From contig JACJYT010000006.1 of assembly GCA_020635975.1 (NCBI GenBank), positions 100,464 to 164,463 on the forward strand: a stretch of DNA of 64,000 nt, written 5' to 3'. A model generated the notes under the pieces. The model had not been told where the DNA came from. It ran no database searches and saw only the letters and a program-made list of their open reading frames with translations. How positions within the stretch are numbered: the stretch's first letter is position 1; every line of letters starts with the position of its first letter. Shown one piece after another: positions 36,494 to 45,901 of the stretch. This DNA comes from Chitinophagales bacterium (GTDB lineage Bacteria > Bacteroidota > Bacteroidia > Chitinophagales > UBA8649). The position numbers were made by a program, and so were the translations under genes.

Positions 36494-37120
36494 ATGAGGT
36501 ATTTCTATATAATCTTTGTAATTCTCTTTGTTTCAGCATGCTCAAAAGATGAAACAAGTACTTTAAGATCTGGCGATGTAAACAATAATGGTAGTTATAA
36601 GCAACTGAATTTATCGAGTAATACTGTTCTTGAAGAGGTAGGATGTCTTCATAATACTGGTGAAATTCGCTTAGACTTAGATGGAAATGGCATAGATGAT
36701 TTAATCTTTGTACTTGAAGAATCAATACCTGATGTGAGCCAAGAATGTTGTCAAGTTGTTGACTCAACTGTAGATGATAGCTGTTTCCCTTATGCAGATA
36801 TAGCAATTTATCTAATGTCGAATGAGGCAAGTTTAAAAATTGGCGTAGACGATAATGCTTACCCTTTGATGCTCTCGGAAAATGAATTGTTAAGCGGCTT
36901 GACTTACAATAACATAGAAACCAGAATGATTTTAGCTAGAGAAAGTGGATCCATGGGCTTTACTTCTAGTAAAGGTAATTGGATTGATGCTCAATCCGCT
37001 TTTCTTCCATTGAGCTTTGAGAAAAATAATCAAAAACAATTTGCTTGGATTAAATTAAGCAGTCAGCTAAATTTCTATCATCTTGATTTATTTCTTGTTG
37101 ACTATTTCGTAGAGAATTAA
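36494..37120 (+). CDS. exported lipoprotein, unknown, between repeats
   Basis: A 208-residue lipoprotein (LFVSAC before SKDE). The mature protein has a calcium-loop-like segment (LDLDGNGIDDLIF, about residues 60-72) and three Cys in a cluster (ECCQVVDSTVDDSC). No family is recognised. It lies between repeat copies R2 and R3, which could mean it arrived or was rearranged together with them. Confidence 0.7.
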   Translation: MRYFYIIFVILFVSACSKDETSTLRSGDVNNNGSYKQLNLSSNTVLEEVGCLHNTGEIRLDLDGNGIDDLIFVLEESIPDVSQECCQVVDSTVDDSCFPYADIAIYLMSNEASLKIGVDDNAYPLMLSENELLSGLTYNNIETRMILARESGSMGFTSSKGNWIDAQSAFLPLSFEKNNQKQFAWIKLSSQLNFYHLDLFLVDYFVEN

Positions 37121-37152
37121 GATAAGTCGACTGTTCGACTTTGAGACTTTGC

Positions 37153-37289
37153 GACTTTCGAATACTAGACCTTTTGCCAACAAATTCTGCGAAAATCTGC
37201 GAAATCTGCGGGAAAGATTTTAGACACAAAGCAAAAAAAGCACCCCAAAACACCATCAAGCAAACACCAAGAAGCACTTTCTAACGACC
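37153..37289. repeat. dispersed intergenic repeat, copy R3
   Basis: A near-identical match to the right two-thirds of R1 (about 36094-36228), including the CCAACAAATTCTGCG, GCAAAAAAAGCACCCC and CCAAACACCAAGAAGC-like segments. Confidence 0.82.
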
Positions 37290-37304
37290 AAAGACCAAAG
37301 TCTA

Positions 37305-37685
37305 TTAACTACCAACTATATCCCTTCCAAAAGGCGTTAAGCTCATTGCCATTAACTTAAAATGTTGTTTTGCAAATGGCAAACCGATAATAGTAATAGC
37401 GAAGAGAATTCCCAAAACTAAATGAGTTATTACCAAAGGAATAGCCCCTATAAAAAACCAAATAAAGTTCATTACACTATACAAACAACCATTACTATCT
37501 TCAACTTTCTTTGCTTCTAAGCCAAAAGGCATTAAAACGAAAAAAGCCAGTTTAAAACATTGTAAGCCAAAGGGAATTCCAACAATAGTAGCGCACAAGG
37601 CCGCACCGGCCAACAAGTACTCTATGCACGTTACAAAGCCACCAAAAATCACCCAAATTATATTTCCTATTAATTTCATGTGCAT
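37305..37685 (-). CDS. YccF family inner-membrane protein
   Basis: A 126-residue protein with four hydrophobic helices arranged as two repeats. Each ends with a conserved IPFGLQCFKLAFFVLMPFG / LPFAKQHFKLMAMSLTPFG segment, which is diagnostic of YccF (DUF307) proteins. Function is unknown. Two possible starts (ATG at 37685 and 37679) differ by two residues. Confidence 0.88.
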   Translation of the reverse strand: MHMKLIGNIIWVIFGGFVTCIEYLLAGAALCATIVGIPFGLQCFKLAFFVLMPFGLEAKKVEDSNGCLYSVMNFIWFFIGAIPLVITHLVLGILFAITIIGLPFAKQHFKLMAMSLTPFGRDIVGS

Positions 37686-37795
37686 TAAATTTTAGTCTAA
37701 AGTTAGTAGAATCTTTGCTAAAGTCCTAAGTTTGTAGTTCCTTAATAGCTTGTCTGCTTAGACACGATCAAATTAAAAGAATAAATGAATAAATA

Positions 37796-39046
37796 ATGAG
37801 CGACTTTAGTTTAAAATCATGGGTAGAAGTTAGTCCAAATTCTGACTTTAGCCTTCAAAATCTTCCATTTGGTATTTTTTCAACCAGCAAAAAAAGTCCG
37901 CGCGTTGGTGTTGCCATTGGAGATAGAATTATAGACTTAGTAGAGTTGAATAAAAATAAGTTTATTCAAATTAATGAAAACTTAGTGGATAACGAATATT
38001 TAAACGACTTTATGGCCGAGGGTCGCGAGTTTGCCTCCAAAATTCGTTTACGAATAATGGATCTACTTAGAGAAGGCAATACCGAATTAAAAGATGCAGT
38101 TTCTCGTGGAAATATTATAGTTAATAGAGCGGAAACTACCATGCACATGCCTGTTCGAGTTGGCGATTATACCGACTTTTATAGCAGCGAAGATCATGCG
38201 CGTAACGTAGGAACCATGTTTAGAGATCCAGATAATGCATTACTTCCCAATTGGAAGCACTTGCCCGTAGGCTATCATGGCAGAGCCAGTTCCATCGTTG
38301 TTTCTCCTGCAGCTATCCACAGACCTAAAGGTCAAACTAAAGCCGACGATGCAGAAATGCCAAGCTTTGGTCCGACTCGCTTGTTCGATTTCGAATTAGA
38401 AATGGCTTTTATCACTTGTAAGAAAACTAAATTAGGCGAATCGATTTCTGTTAATGATGCTGAAAATGCCATTTGGGGCATGGTGATTTTCAATGATTTA
38501 AGTGCTAGAGATATCCAAAAATGGGAGTACGTTCCCTTAGGTCCTTTCTTAGCAAAAAACTTTGGTTCTGTAATTTCTCCTTGGGTAGTAACTATGGATG
38601 CCTTAGAACCTTTCAGAACGAGTGGCTATAAGCAAGACCCAGAAGTGCTGCCTTACTTAAAGGCTTCTAAAGATGCTAACTTCGATATTCATTTAGAAGT
38701 TGCTCTACAACCTGATGGAGGGGAAGTAGAAACCATTTGCACTTCTAATTATAAATTTATGTATTGGAACATGAACCAACAACTTGCACATCAAACCGTA
38801 AATGGTTGCAACATTAACGTTGGCGACATGTATGCTTCTGGCACCATTAGCGGACCAGAACAAAACCAATATGGCTCAATGTTAGAATTGACTTGGAGAG
38901 GTACCAAACCTATAATGCTCAAAGACGGAAGTGAAAGAAAATTCTTGCAAGATGGCGATACTTGTATCATGCGAGGCTACGCACAAAAAGATGGTGTTCG
39001 TGTAGGTTTTGGCGAAGCACTAGTAAAGATTTTACCGGCTAACTAA
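37796..39046 (+). CDS. fahA: fumarylacetoacetase
   Basis: A 416-residue enzyme for the last step of tyrosine and homogentisate breakdown, hydrolysing fumarylacetoacetate to fumarate and acetoacetate. N-terminal FAH domain: NLPFGIFSTSKKSPRVGVAIGD. Catalytic domain: YTDFYSSEDHARNVGTMFR, LPVGYHGRASSIV, PTRLFDFELEMAF and NDLSARDIQKWEYVPLGPF. Its stop overlaps the start of the next gene (TAATG at 39044-39048), marking an operon. No hmgA or maiA lies in the window. Confidence 0.96.
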   Translation: MSDFSLKSWVEVSPNSDFSLQNLPFGIFSTSKKSPRVGVAIGDRIIDLVELNKNKFIQINENLVDNEYLNDFMAEGREFASKIRLRIMDLLREGNTELKDAVSRGNIIVNRAETTMHMPVRVGDYTDFYSSEDHARNVGTMFRDPDNALLPNWKHLPVGYHGRASSIVVSPAAIHRPKGQTKADDAEMPSFGPTRLFDFELEMAFITCKKTKLGESISVNDAENAIWGMVIFNDLSARDIQKWEYVPLGPFLAKNFGSVISPWVVTMDALEPFRTSGYKQDPEVLPYLKASKDANFDIHLEVALQPDGGEVETICTSNYKFMYWNMNQQLAHQTVNGCNINVGDMYASGTISGPEQNQYGSMLELTWRGTKPIMLKDGSERKFLQDGDTCIMRGYAQKDGVRVGFGEALVKILPAN

Positions 39047-39576
39047 TGGCTTCTGCCTTCGGACACGGCGCAGCAGCTCTGACAATTAGCAATATTTTCA
39101 AGCTGAAAACGAAACTATCGCTTGGGATGGTTTTGCTAGCCGTAGTTTGTAGCATTCTTCCTGATGCAGATGTTATTGCTTTCAAATTTGGAATTCCCTA
39201 CGAAAGTATGTGGGGACATCGAGGCATTACCCACAGCTTCTTTTTTGCAGCAATTTTATCTTCTCTCCTAGCCTACTTCTTTAGCAAATCCAAAAGAGAA
39301 TTTTGGGCTTTGAATGCTTTTTTATTTCTTACCACTTCCTCTCATACTTTATTGGATGCTTGTACTACTGGCGGACTTGGAGTAGCCCTATTTGCACCCT
39401 TCGACAATAGCCGCTATTTTCTGCCTTGGCAAGTGATTAAAGTTTCGCCCTTATCGCTTAGTTCTTTTTTTTCTTCTTGGGGAATTAAAGTCCTGATGAG
39501 CGAGTTTATTTGGATAGGAATTCCTTTCTTACTCAGTACTATAGTCTTAAAATTATTCAAAAAAACAATAAGATGA
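39046..39576 (+). CDS. membrane-bound metal-dependent hydrolase (DUF457/YdjM-like)
   Basis: A 176-residue membrane protein with about four hydrophobic segments. Characteristic motifs are N-terminal FGHGAAALTISN, ILPDADVIAF and WGHRGITHSFFFA, which supply His and Asp residues of the DUF457 family. The activity of the family is poorly known. Its start overlaps the fahA stop by one base and its stop overlaps the flavin reductase start (ATGA). Confidence 0.88.
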   Translation: MASAFGHGAAALTISNIFKLKTKLSLGMVLLAVVCSILPDADVIAFKFGIPYESMWGHRGITHSFFFAAILSSLLAYFFSKSKREFWALNAFLFLTTSSHTLLDACTTGGLGVALFAPFDNSRYFLPWQVIKVSPLSLSSFFSSWGIKVLMSEFIWIGIPFLLSTIVLKLFKKTIR

Positions 39577-40421
39577 TTTCTTTCAACCCATACGATTTGC
39601 ACATAGGTAAGCGCCATCAATATATTACTGGAGCCGTTGGACCAAGACCTATTTGCTGGGCGAGTACAGTTAATGAAAAAGGAGAAGCGAATTTAGCCCC
39701 TTATAGCTTTTTTAATGCCTTTGGCTCTAATCCTCCAATCTTAGTTTTTTCTAGTAATAGAAGAGGTAGAGATAATACTACAAAAGATACCTTGCATAAT
39801 ATTCAACAAACCATGGAAGTGGTGATTAATGTTGTACCATTTCATTTAGTAAATCAGATGAATATCAGTAGCACAGATTATCCAAGTACGGTCAATGAGT
39901 TTGAGAAATCTGGAGTTACGGGCATTGATTCTCTCTTGGTAAAACCACAGCGAGTTAAAGAGAGTCCCGTTCAGTTTGAATGCAAGGTGAAGGAAATCAT
40001 TTCTTTAGGAGAAGTTGGCGGAGCAGGTAATTTGTTTATTTGCGAAATTGTGCAAATGCATATCGACGAAAACATACTCGACGACCAAGAAATGATCGAT
40101 CCTCAAAAAATTGATCTAGTGGGTAGAATGGGAAAAGAATTTTATGTTCGAGCAAGCGGCGAAGCTATTTTTGAGATTAACAATCCTTTTGAAAAAATGA
40201 ATATCGGCTTCGATGGTTTAGCCAAAAAGATTGTAGAAAGTAAAGTACTAACGGGCAACCAAATTGCACAACTTGCTATGGAAACCAGCTTACCCGATGA
40301 AGAGGAAATTAAGACAACGATAACAGGTTTAAGCTTTAGCGGCGATAATCTTGAACAAGTGGCCCAAAACTTAATAGAAGAAGGCAAAATTAGAGAAGCT
40401 CTTTGTCTTTTGTTATCTTAG
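39573..40421 (+). CDS. flavin reductase family protein
   Basis: The ATG at 39573 overlaps the preceding stop (ATGA) and begins the conserved region (SFNPYDLHIGKRHQYITGAV). The upstream TTG extension runs through the previous gene and is not needed. The protein has about 282 residues: an FMN-binding split-barrel domain (residues ~1-200; GPRPICWASTVNEKGEANLAP) and a helical C-terminal tail. It probably reduces FMN with NAD(P)H. The substrate within this catabolic operon is unknown. Confidence 0.9.
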   Translation: MISFNPYDLHIGKRHQYITGAVGPRPICWASTVNEKGEANLAPYSFFNAFGSNPPILVFSSNRRGRDNTTKDTLHNIQQTMEVVINVVPFHLVNQMNISSTDYPSTVNEFEKSGVTGIDSLLVKPQRVKESPVQFECKVKEIISLGEVGGAGNLFICEIVQMHIDENILDDQEMIDPQKIDLVGRMGKEFYVRASGEAIFEINNPFEKMNIGFDGLAKKIVESKVLTGNQIAQLAMETSLPDEEEIKTTITGLSFSGDNLEQVAQNLIEEGKIREALCLLLS

Positions 40422-40436
40422 AAGACAAACTCCTTT

Positions 40437-41381
40437 ATGAAAGCTATAAAACTACTTGGTGCATTCCTTCTTGTAATCTTTTGCCTAATTGCTGGCTACG
40501 CTATTTTCCGCAAGAATCATTTTATATCGAAGGTAGAAGCCATAGCTAAATATAGCTTCCCCAACTCGCAGTTTGTAGAGTGGCAAGGCACAAAAGTTCA
40601 TATACTAGAGCAAGGCAGCGGAGAAGTTACTGTTGTTCTTATTCATGGCTTGGGTGGAGCTTTGCACGAGTTCAATCCTTTAGCAGAGATACTAGCAAAA
40701 AAGTATCATGTAGTTAGCTTTGATTTACCGGGTTTTGGCTTGAGTGACGCTCCTGTTTATAGTGCAAATTTGCAAGAGGTTTACCGAGATTTTATGAGTT
40801 TTATACTAGAAAATTACAGCAAAGATTCTGCTTATGTAATTGGAAATTCTATGGGAGGAATGATCGCCTGGAATACCGCTCTCTTACATCCTGATAAGGT
40901 TAAAAAACTAGTTTTATTGGCTCCCGCAGGCTATGATATGGTAGAAATTGCCGAGAAAAATGCCGAGTGGATTAATCAGCCTCAAATTAAATTTCTCTTA
41001 GCTAAAGGAGCTGCTCCCTTTATTGCAAAATCTAATGTTGAAATGTGTTTCTATAATGACGAGAATATAGACCCAGAGCTCTTTGATAGAAAATATGGCA
41101 TGATGAACAAAGAAGGCAATCTTGACTACTTGCGACAACTAGCTGGCTATAAAGAATTTATGGATACTAGCGCTATTCAAGAAGTTCAGACTCCTACTTT
41201 ATTGATTTGGGGAACTGAAGATGAAATTATTCCTTATAGTCACGCAGCACGTTTTGCAAGAGATTTACCCAACAACATCTTTGTAACTTATGAAAATTGC
41301 GGACATGCACCGATGTTGGAAGAATTGGAGAATTGTTCGGGAGATATTAAGAAATTCTTTATAAGTGAGTACCCATTGTAA
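40437..41381 (+). CDS. alpha/beta hydrolase
   Basis: A 314-residue protein with an N-terminal membrane or signal anchor (about residues 7-24). The alpha/beta hydrolase core shows the oxyanion segment VVLIHGLGGALHEF, nucleophile Ser138 in GNSMGG, an acid in GTEDEIIP and His in NCGHAPM. It is related to lipases and C-C bond hydrolases. It sits 15 nt after the flavin reductase and is probably the last gene of the fahA operon. Confidence 0.9.
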   Translation: MKAIKLLGAFLLVIFCLIAGYAIFRKNHFISKVEAIAKYSFPNSQFVEWQGTKVHILEQGSGEVTVVLIHGLGGALHEFNPLAEILAKKYHVVSFDLPGFGLSDAPVYSANLQEVYRDFMSFILENYSKDSAYVIGNSMGGMIAWNTALLHPDKVKKLVLLAPAGYDMVEIAEKNAEWINQPQIKFLLAKGAAPFIAKSNVEMCFYNDENIDPELFDRKYGMMNKEGNLDYLRQLAGYKEFMDTSAIQEVQTPTLLIWGTEDEIIPYSHAARFARDLPNNIFVTYENCGHAPMLEELENCSGDIKKFFISEYPL

Positions 41382-41390
41382 TTAGGAGAG

Positions 41391-41472
41391 AATTGAGTAC
41401 TTGGCATTTTGACGAAGATTCGATATGCGACTATTCGATTATTCGACATGCGACTTTTCGAAGATTCGACTT
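41391..41472. repeat. TTCGA-rich intergenic repeat
   Basis: ATTCGATATGCGACTATTCG, then ATTCGACATGCGACTTTTCG-type units. It has the same vocabulary as R1/R2 and 60408-60478, without the TCTGCG part. It lies in the 270-nt gap before the copper island. Confidence 0.7.
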
Positions 41473-41651
41473 AAAAAATAAAATTAGCAGCAGCCTGAGA
41501 TCCTTCAAAATTCCTTTGACTAAAACATCCACTTAACTTAATCAAGTCTTCTAACAAAGTAAAAAGTACAGAGATTTAAGTCTTAAACATTGACTAAATA
41601 AGTAAATTCTATAAATCCTATACAAGATTGTGAAAAATACTCTTAACTTAA

Positions 41652-42086
41652 ATGAGTAACTTTGTTAGAATGAGTATTCGAAAAATACATACTGTTTTTT
41701 CAATCTTTCTAGTCTTGGCTTTAATGCTAAGTTCCTTAAATATTAGTGTTGATACTCACTATTGTCAAAACCATCTTAAAGGGATTAGTCTTTTTGGAGA
41801 AGCTAAGTCTTGTCATGAGAAAAAAACTACCTGCCCTTTACACCAAGAACTATCTAAAGATAATTGTTGTAGCAATAAAACTATCTCTATCAAGGCTCTT
41901 GATAAGGCCTATGATTTGGTTGACGTTATACAAATTCAAAGTCTAATCGTAAGCCTACCAGAACAAGTTAAACTTGAACTACCAAAAACTTACTATCTAT
42001 CAAAAACTTATACTACATACAAACATTATAGGCCTCCTACCCTTATCAAGGATTTTCAATCGCAATTTGCGACCTATCTAATTTAA
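41652..42086 (+). CDS. HYC_CC_PP-type small exported protein
   Basis: A 144-residue protein that matches the Bacteroidota HYC_CC_PP pattern: HYC at residues 36-38, CC at 72-73 and PP at 128-129. Extra Cys/His clusters (KSCHEKKTTCPLH) could bind metal. The N-terminal hydrophobic helix (about 15-30) is a signal or anchor. ATG at 41652 or 41670 may be the start. A TAACTTTG promoter-like element at 41657-41664 lies between them and favours 41670. It opens the copper island. Confidence 0.8.
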   Translation: MSNFVRMSIRKIHTVFSIFLVLALMLSSLNISVDTHYCQNHLKGISLFGEAKSCHEKKTTCPLHQELSKDNCCSNKTISIKALDKAYDLVDVIQIQSLIVSLPEQVKLELPKTYYLSKTYTTYKHYRPPTLIKDFQSQFATYLI

Positions 42087-42166
42087 TATCTGCTTTATTT
42101 ACTCGCGATTCTGTTGTTTCAGAATCGCCTTTATCTATAGTTTAGATTATTAAATAGAGCAGAATA

Positions 42167-45100
42167 ATGTTAAATAATATTATCAAATTTTTTATTGACA
42201 ACAAGCTAGTTGCTTGGTTGTTATTGCTGATTTTTATAGCTTGGGGCCTAGTAGCCGCACCTTTTGACTATGGCATTTCTTGGTTACCAAGAGATCCTGT
42301 AGCCGTTGATGCCATTCCTGATATTGGTGAAAATCAACAAATTATTTTTACGAAATGGCCTGGAAGATCGCCTCAAGATGTAGAAGATCAGATTACCTAC
42401 CCCTTAACGACTTCCCTACTTGGCTTACCTGGAGTAAAAAGTATCCGAAGCAATTCCATGCTCGGGTTTTCAAGTATCTATGTCATTTTTGAAGAAGATG
42501 TCGAATTCTACTGGAGCAGAAGCAGAATATTGGAAAAACTCAATTCGCTATCTCCAAACTTACTCCCAGATGGTGTGCAACCCACACTAGGACCTGATGC
42601 AACTGCTTTAGGACAAATATATTGGTACACCTTAGAAGGACAAGACTCCTTAGGGAACACCGTGGGCGGATGGGATTTACACGAACTTCGTTCTATACAA
42701 GATTTTTATGTGCGTTATGGCTTATCTTCTGTTTCTGGAGTAGCCGAAGTGGCATCCATTGGAGGTTTTGTCAAAGAATACCAAATTGATGTGAATCCGG
42801 ATAAGATGCGCGCTTACAATGTGACTCTGAATCAAGTAATGAAGGCTGTAAAAGAAAGCAATCTTGATATTGGAGCACAAACCCTTGAAATTAACCTTGC
42901 AGAATATTTTGTTAGAGGTTTAGGATATGTTAAATCGATAGAAGATATCGAAAATGCTGTGGTTGTTGTGAACAACAATGTTCCAATAAGAATAAAAGAT
43001 ATTGCTTTCGTTAATATAGGGCCTGCCACTCGAAGAGGAATTTTAGATAAATCTGGCGCAGAAGCTGTGGGTGGTGTGGTAATAGCCAGATATGGTGAAA
43101 ACCCAATGGAAGTTATATCAAACGTAAAGAAAAAATCAGTTGAAATAGCTGGAGGATTACCTTCAAAAGTTTTAGAAGATGGGACTATTTCTCAAGTAAC
43201 TATCGTTCCTTTTTACGACAGATCGAAACTAATTTATGAAACCTTGGGAACGCTTGAAGAAGCACTTTCTTTAGAAATATTAATAACGATTATTGTTGTA
43301 ATCCTCTTGCTACTCAACTTAAAGTCATCACTTTTAGTAGCAGGCTCTCTGCCTGTGGCAGTTTTAATCTGTTTTATAGCCATGCGCTATTTTGGTGTAG
43401 ATGCAAATATAGTAGCGCTTTCTGGTATTGCCATAGCTATTGGCACCATGGTAGACATGGGTATTGTATTGGTAGAAAGTATGAATAATCAATTAGAAGA
43501 AGCCCCTCCAGATGAAGCAGTTTCCACTACGATATACAATGCTACAAAAGAGGTAGCCCCTGCAATAATTACAGCAGTAGCAACTACTATTGTTAGTTTT
43601 TTACCCGTTTTCACAATGGAAGCAGCTGAAGGAAAATTATTCCGACCATTGGCCTTTACTAAAACTTTTGCCTTGCTTGCATCAATTCTAGTTTCTATAA
43701 CCATTTTGCCGCCATTGGCAACACAATTGTTTAGTTGGAAAGCGAAATCAAAGTGGCTTCCTTTAGTTTACAATACTGTTCTTTTTGTATTATCCATAAT
43801 TCTACTTTTCACTTCCTTTTACTTCATCGGCATAATGGGACTGGCCGTTAGTATTTTCAGTTTAGTGAATCATTTTTTAAAGCAAAGTAGTCGCCCAGAA
43901 TTGTTATTCTATTTCGACATTTTTAGAAACATCATCTATGCCCTAATTATTTCAATTTTGTTGGCTTCAATATGGATGCCCTTAGGTGTTGAGAAAAGTG
44001 TTTTTGCAAATTTGATTTTCGTGGCTGGAACGATAGGGACTTTAATAGGAAGTTTTTACTTAATTATTCATTTTTACGAGCGCATTCTTCGCTTTCTTCT
44101 AAAAGTCAAATTTTTCTTTTTATTACTAATAGCCATCATCCTTTTTCTTGGGGTGCAAATAGCTCGAAATACGGGACAAGAATTTATGCCAGCCTTAAAT
44201 GAAGGTGCTTTCCTCTTGATGCCAACTTCGATGCCGCATTCTGGAATGGAAATTAATCAAGCCAATTTAAGAGTATTGGATATGGCCGTAACCGCTATTC
44301 CTGAAGTAGCAACCGTAGTAGGGAAAGCTGGTCGAATTGAAAGTGCTTTAGATCCTGCACCAATGTCTATGTATGAAAATATGGTGCTTTACAAATCAGA
44401 GTATTTGCTTGATGAAGACGGACATCGTTTAAGATACAAAACAGATGAAGATGGAAACTTTGTTTTAACTACTGGAGAAGCACTTTCTAATCAAGATGCC
44501 TTGATTCAAAAAATTAATCCCAAACTTTTAATATTAGATCCTAAAGGATCCTACTACAGACAATGGCGCGACCATATACAAAGTCCAGATGATATTTGGG
44601 ATGAAATTGTTCTGGCAACGAATCTTCCTGGTATAACATCAGCACCCAAATTACAGCCCATACAAACCCGCTTAGTGATGCTACAAACTGGTATGAGGGC
44701 ACCAATGGGAATAAAGGTAAAAGGACCAGACCTAGCAACTATAGAAGCTGTAGGCTTGGAAATTGAAAGCCTATTAAAACAAGTAGAAGGCGTGAAAGTT
44801 CAGGCAGTATTTGCCGAAAGAATCGTAGGAAAACCCTATTTGCTTTTGGATATAAATCGAGAACAAATTAGCAGATATGGCTTAACGATTGTTGAAGTGC
44901 AAAATCAAATACAAGTCGCCGTTGGTGGTATGGTAATGACCTCTACTGTAGAAGGACGCGAGCGCTATGGGATTAAAATCAGATATCCCAGAGAACTCCG
45001 AGATGATCCTGAAAAATTAATGGAAATCTATATTTCCACAGCAGCAAATGGACAAATAAAATTAGGGGATGTGGTGGATCTAAAATACGAACAAGGTCCA

Positions 45101-45901
45101 CAAGCCATTAAAAGCGAAGATGGCTTTCTAATTGGATATGTTCTCTTTGATAAACTAGATGAATATTCCGAAGTAGATGTAGTAACAAATGCACAAGACT
45201 TTCTACAAACTCAAATAAAAAATAAGACGTTTATTTTACCTAAAGGAGTAAGTTACAAGTTCGCAGGAACCTATGAGCAACAAGTACGAGCTAGCAATAA
45301 ATTATCGATTGTAGTCCCCATTGCATTGCTCATTATTCTATTAATCCTTTATTTTCAATTTAGATCCATAACACTATCCTTAATTGTATTCTCTGGAGTC
45401 TTTGTTGCCTTTTCCGGCGGCTTTTTCATGATCTGGTTTTATGGTCAAGATTGGTTCTTAAACTTTAGCCTATTTGATACAAATTTTCGAGATCTATTTC
45501 AAGTCAAGGTCATCAACTTAAGTGTAGCTGTATGGGTAGGTTTCTTAGCACTGTTTGGAATTGCTACAGATGATGGCGTCTTAGTTGGAACCTTTTTACA
45601 AGATAGTTTCAAAAGAAATGAACCGACCTCAATAAAAGAGATTAGAGACGCCGTGGTAGAGGGCGGATTAAGAAGAGTAAAACCAGCAATGATGACTACT
45701 GCAACTACCCTATTGGCACTACTCCCTGTTTTAACTTCAACAGGAAGAGGTTCCGACATTATGATTCCCATGGCTATTCCTTCCTTTGGGGGAATGACCT
45801 TGCAAATCATCACCATGTTTACTGTTCCTATTCTATTTTCACTTTGGAAAGAGATGAGTTTCAAATGGAAACAATACAAAAATAAAGGAGAAGCAATATG
45901 A
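42167..45901 (+). CDS. cusA: CusA/CzcA family heavy-metal RND efflux permease
   Basis: A 1244-residue HME-RND pump. It has the TM4 proton-relay signature GIAIAIGTMVDMGIVLVES and the metal-efflux segment MPTSMPHSGMEINQAN. At about 200 residues longer than E. coli CusA, it carries an extra membrane module (about residues 525-665) between TM6 and TM7 plus a short insert near the C-terminus (YGQDWFLNFSLFDTNFRD). Monovalent copper or silver is the likely substrate given the neighbours. Its stop overlaps the next start (ATGA at 45898-45901). Confidence 0.94.
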   Translation: MLNNIIKFFIDNKLVAWLLLLIFIAWGLVAAPFDYGISWLPRDPVAVDAIPDIGENQQIIFTKWPGRSPQDVEDQITYPLTTSLLGLPGVKSIRSNSMLGFSSIYVIFEEDVEFYWSRSRILEKLNSLSPNLLPDGVQPTLGPDATALGQIYWYTLEGQDSLGNTVGGWDLHELRSIQDFYVRYGLSSVSGVAEVASIGGFVKEYQIDVNPDKMRAYNVTLNQVMKAVKESNLDIGAQTLEINLAEYFVRGLGYVKSIEDIENAVVVVNNNVPIRIKDIAFVNIGPATRRGILDKSGAEAVGGVVIARYGENPMEVISNVKKKSVEIAGGLPSKVLEDGTISQVTIVPFYDRSKLIYETLGTLEEALSLEILITIIVVILLLLNLKSSLLVAGSLPVAVLICFIAMRYFGVDANIVALSGIAIAIGTMVDMGIVLVESMNNQLEEAPPDEAVSTTIYNATKEVAPAIITAVATTIVSFLPVFTMEAAEGKLFRPLAFTKTFALLASILVSITILPPLATQLFSWKAKSKWLPLVYNTVLFVLSIILLFTSFYFIGIMGLAVSIFSLVNHFLKQSSRPELLFYFDIFRNIIYALIISILLASIWMPLGVEKSVFANLIFVAGTIGTLIGSFYLIIHFYERILRFLLKVKFFFLLLIAIILFLGVQIARNTGQEFMPALNEGAFLLMPTSMPHSGMEINQANLRVLDMAVTAIPEVATVVGKAGRIESALDPAPMSMYENMVLYKSEYLLDEDGHRLRYKTDEDGNFVLTTGEALSNQDALIQKINPKLLILDPKGSYYRQWRDHIQSPDDIWDEIVLATNLPGITSAPKLQPIQTRLVMLQTGMRAPMGIKVKGPDLATIEAVGLEIESLLKQVEGVKVQAVFAERIVGKPYLLLDINREQISRYGLTIVEVQNQIQVAVGGMVMTSTVEGRERYGIKIRYPRELRDDPEKLMEIYISTAANGQIKLGDVVDLKYEQGPQAIKSEDGFLIGYVLFDKLDEYSEVDVVTNAQDFLQTQIKNKTFILPKGVSYKFAGTYEQQVRASNKLSIVVPIALLIILLILYFQFRSITLSLIVFSGVFVAFSGGFFMIWFYGQDWFLNFSLFDTNFRDLFQVKVINLSVAVWVGFLALFGIATDDGVLVGTFLQDSFKRNEPTSIKEIRDAVVEGGLRRVKPAMMTTATTLLALLPVLTSTGRGSDIMIPMAIPSFGGMTLQIITMFTVPILFSLWKEMSFKWKQYKNKGEAI

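Noticed and set aside
36444..36830. minus-strand open frame opposite the 36494 lipoprotein
   Set aside because: The plus strand has a clean lipoprotein signal. The minus frame has low-complexity Leu/His/Tyr composition typical of a shadow.
45499..45879. minus-strand open frames inside cusA and copA
   Set aside because: They mirror the codons of long conserved pump genes and lack any start signal.
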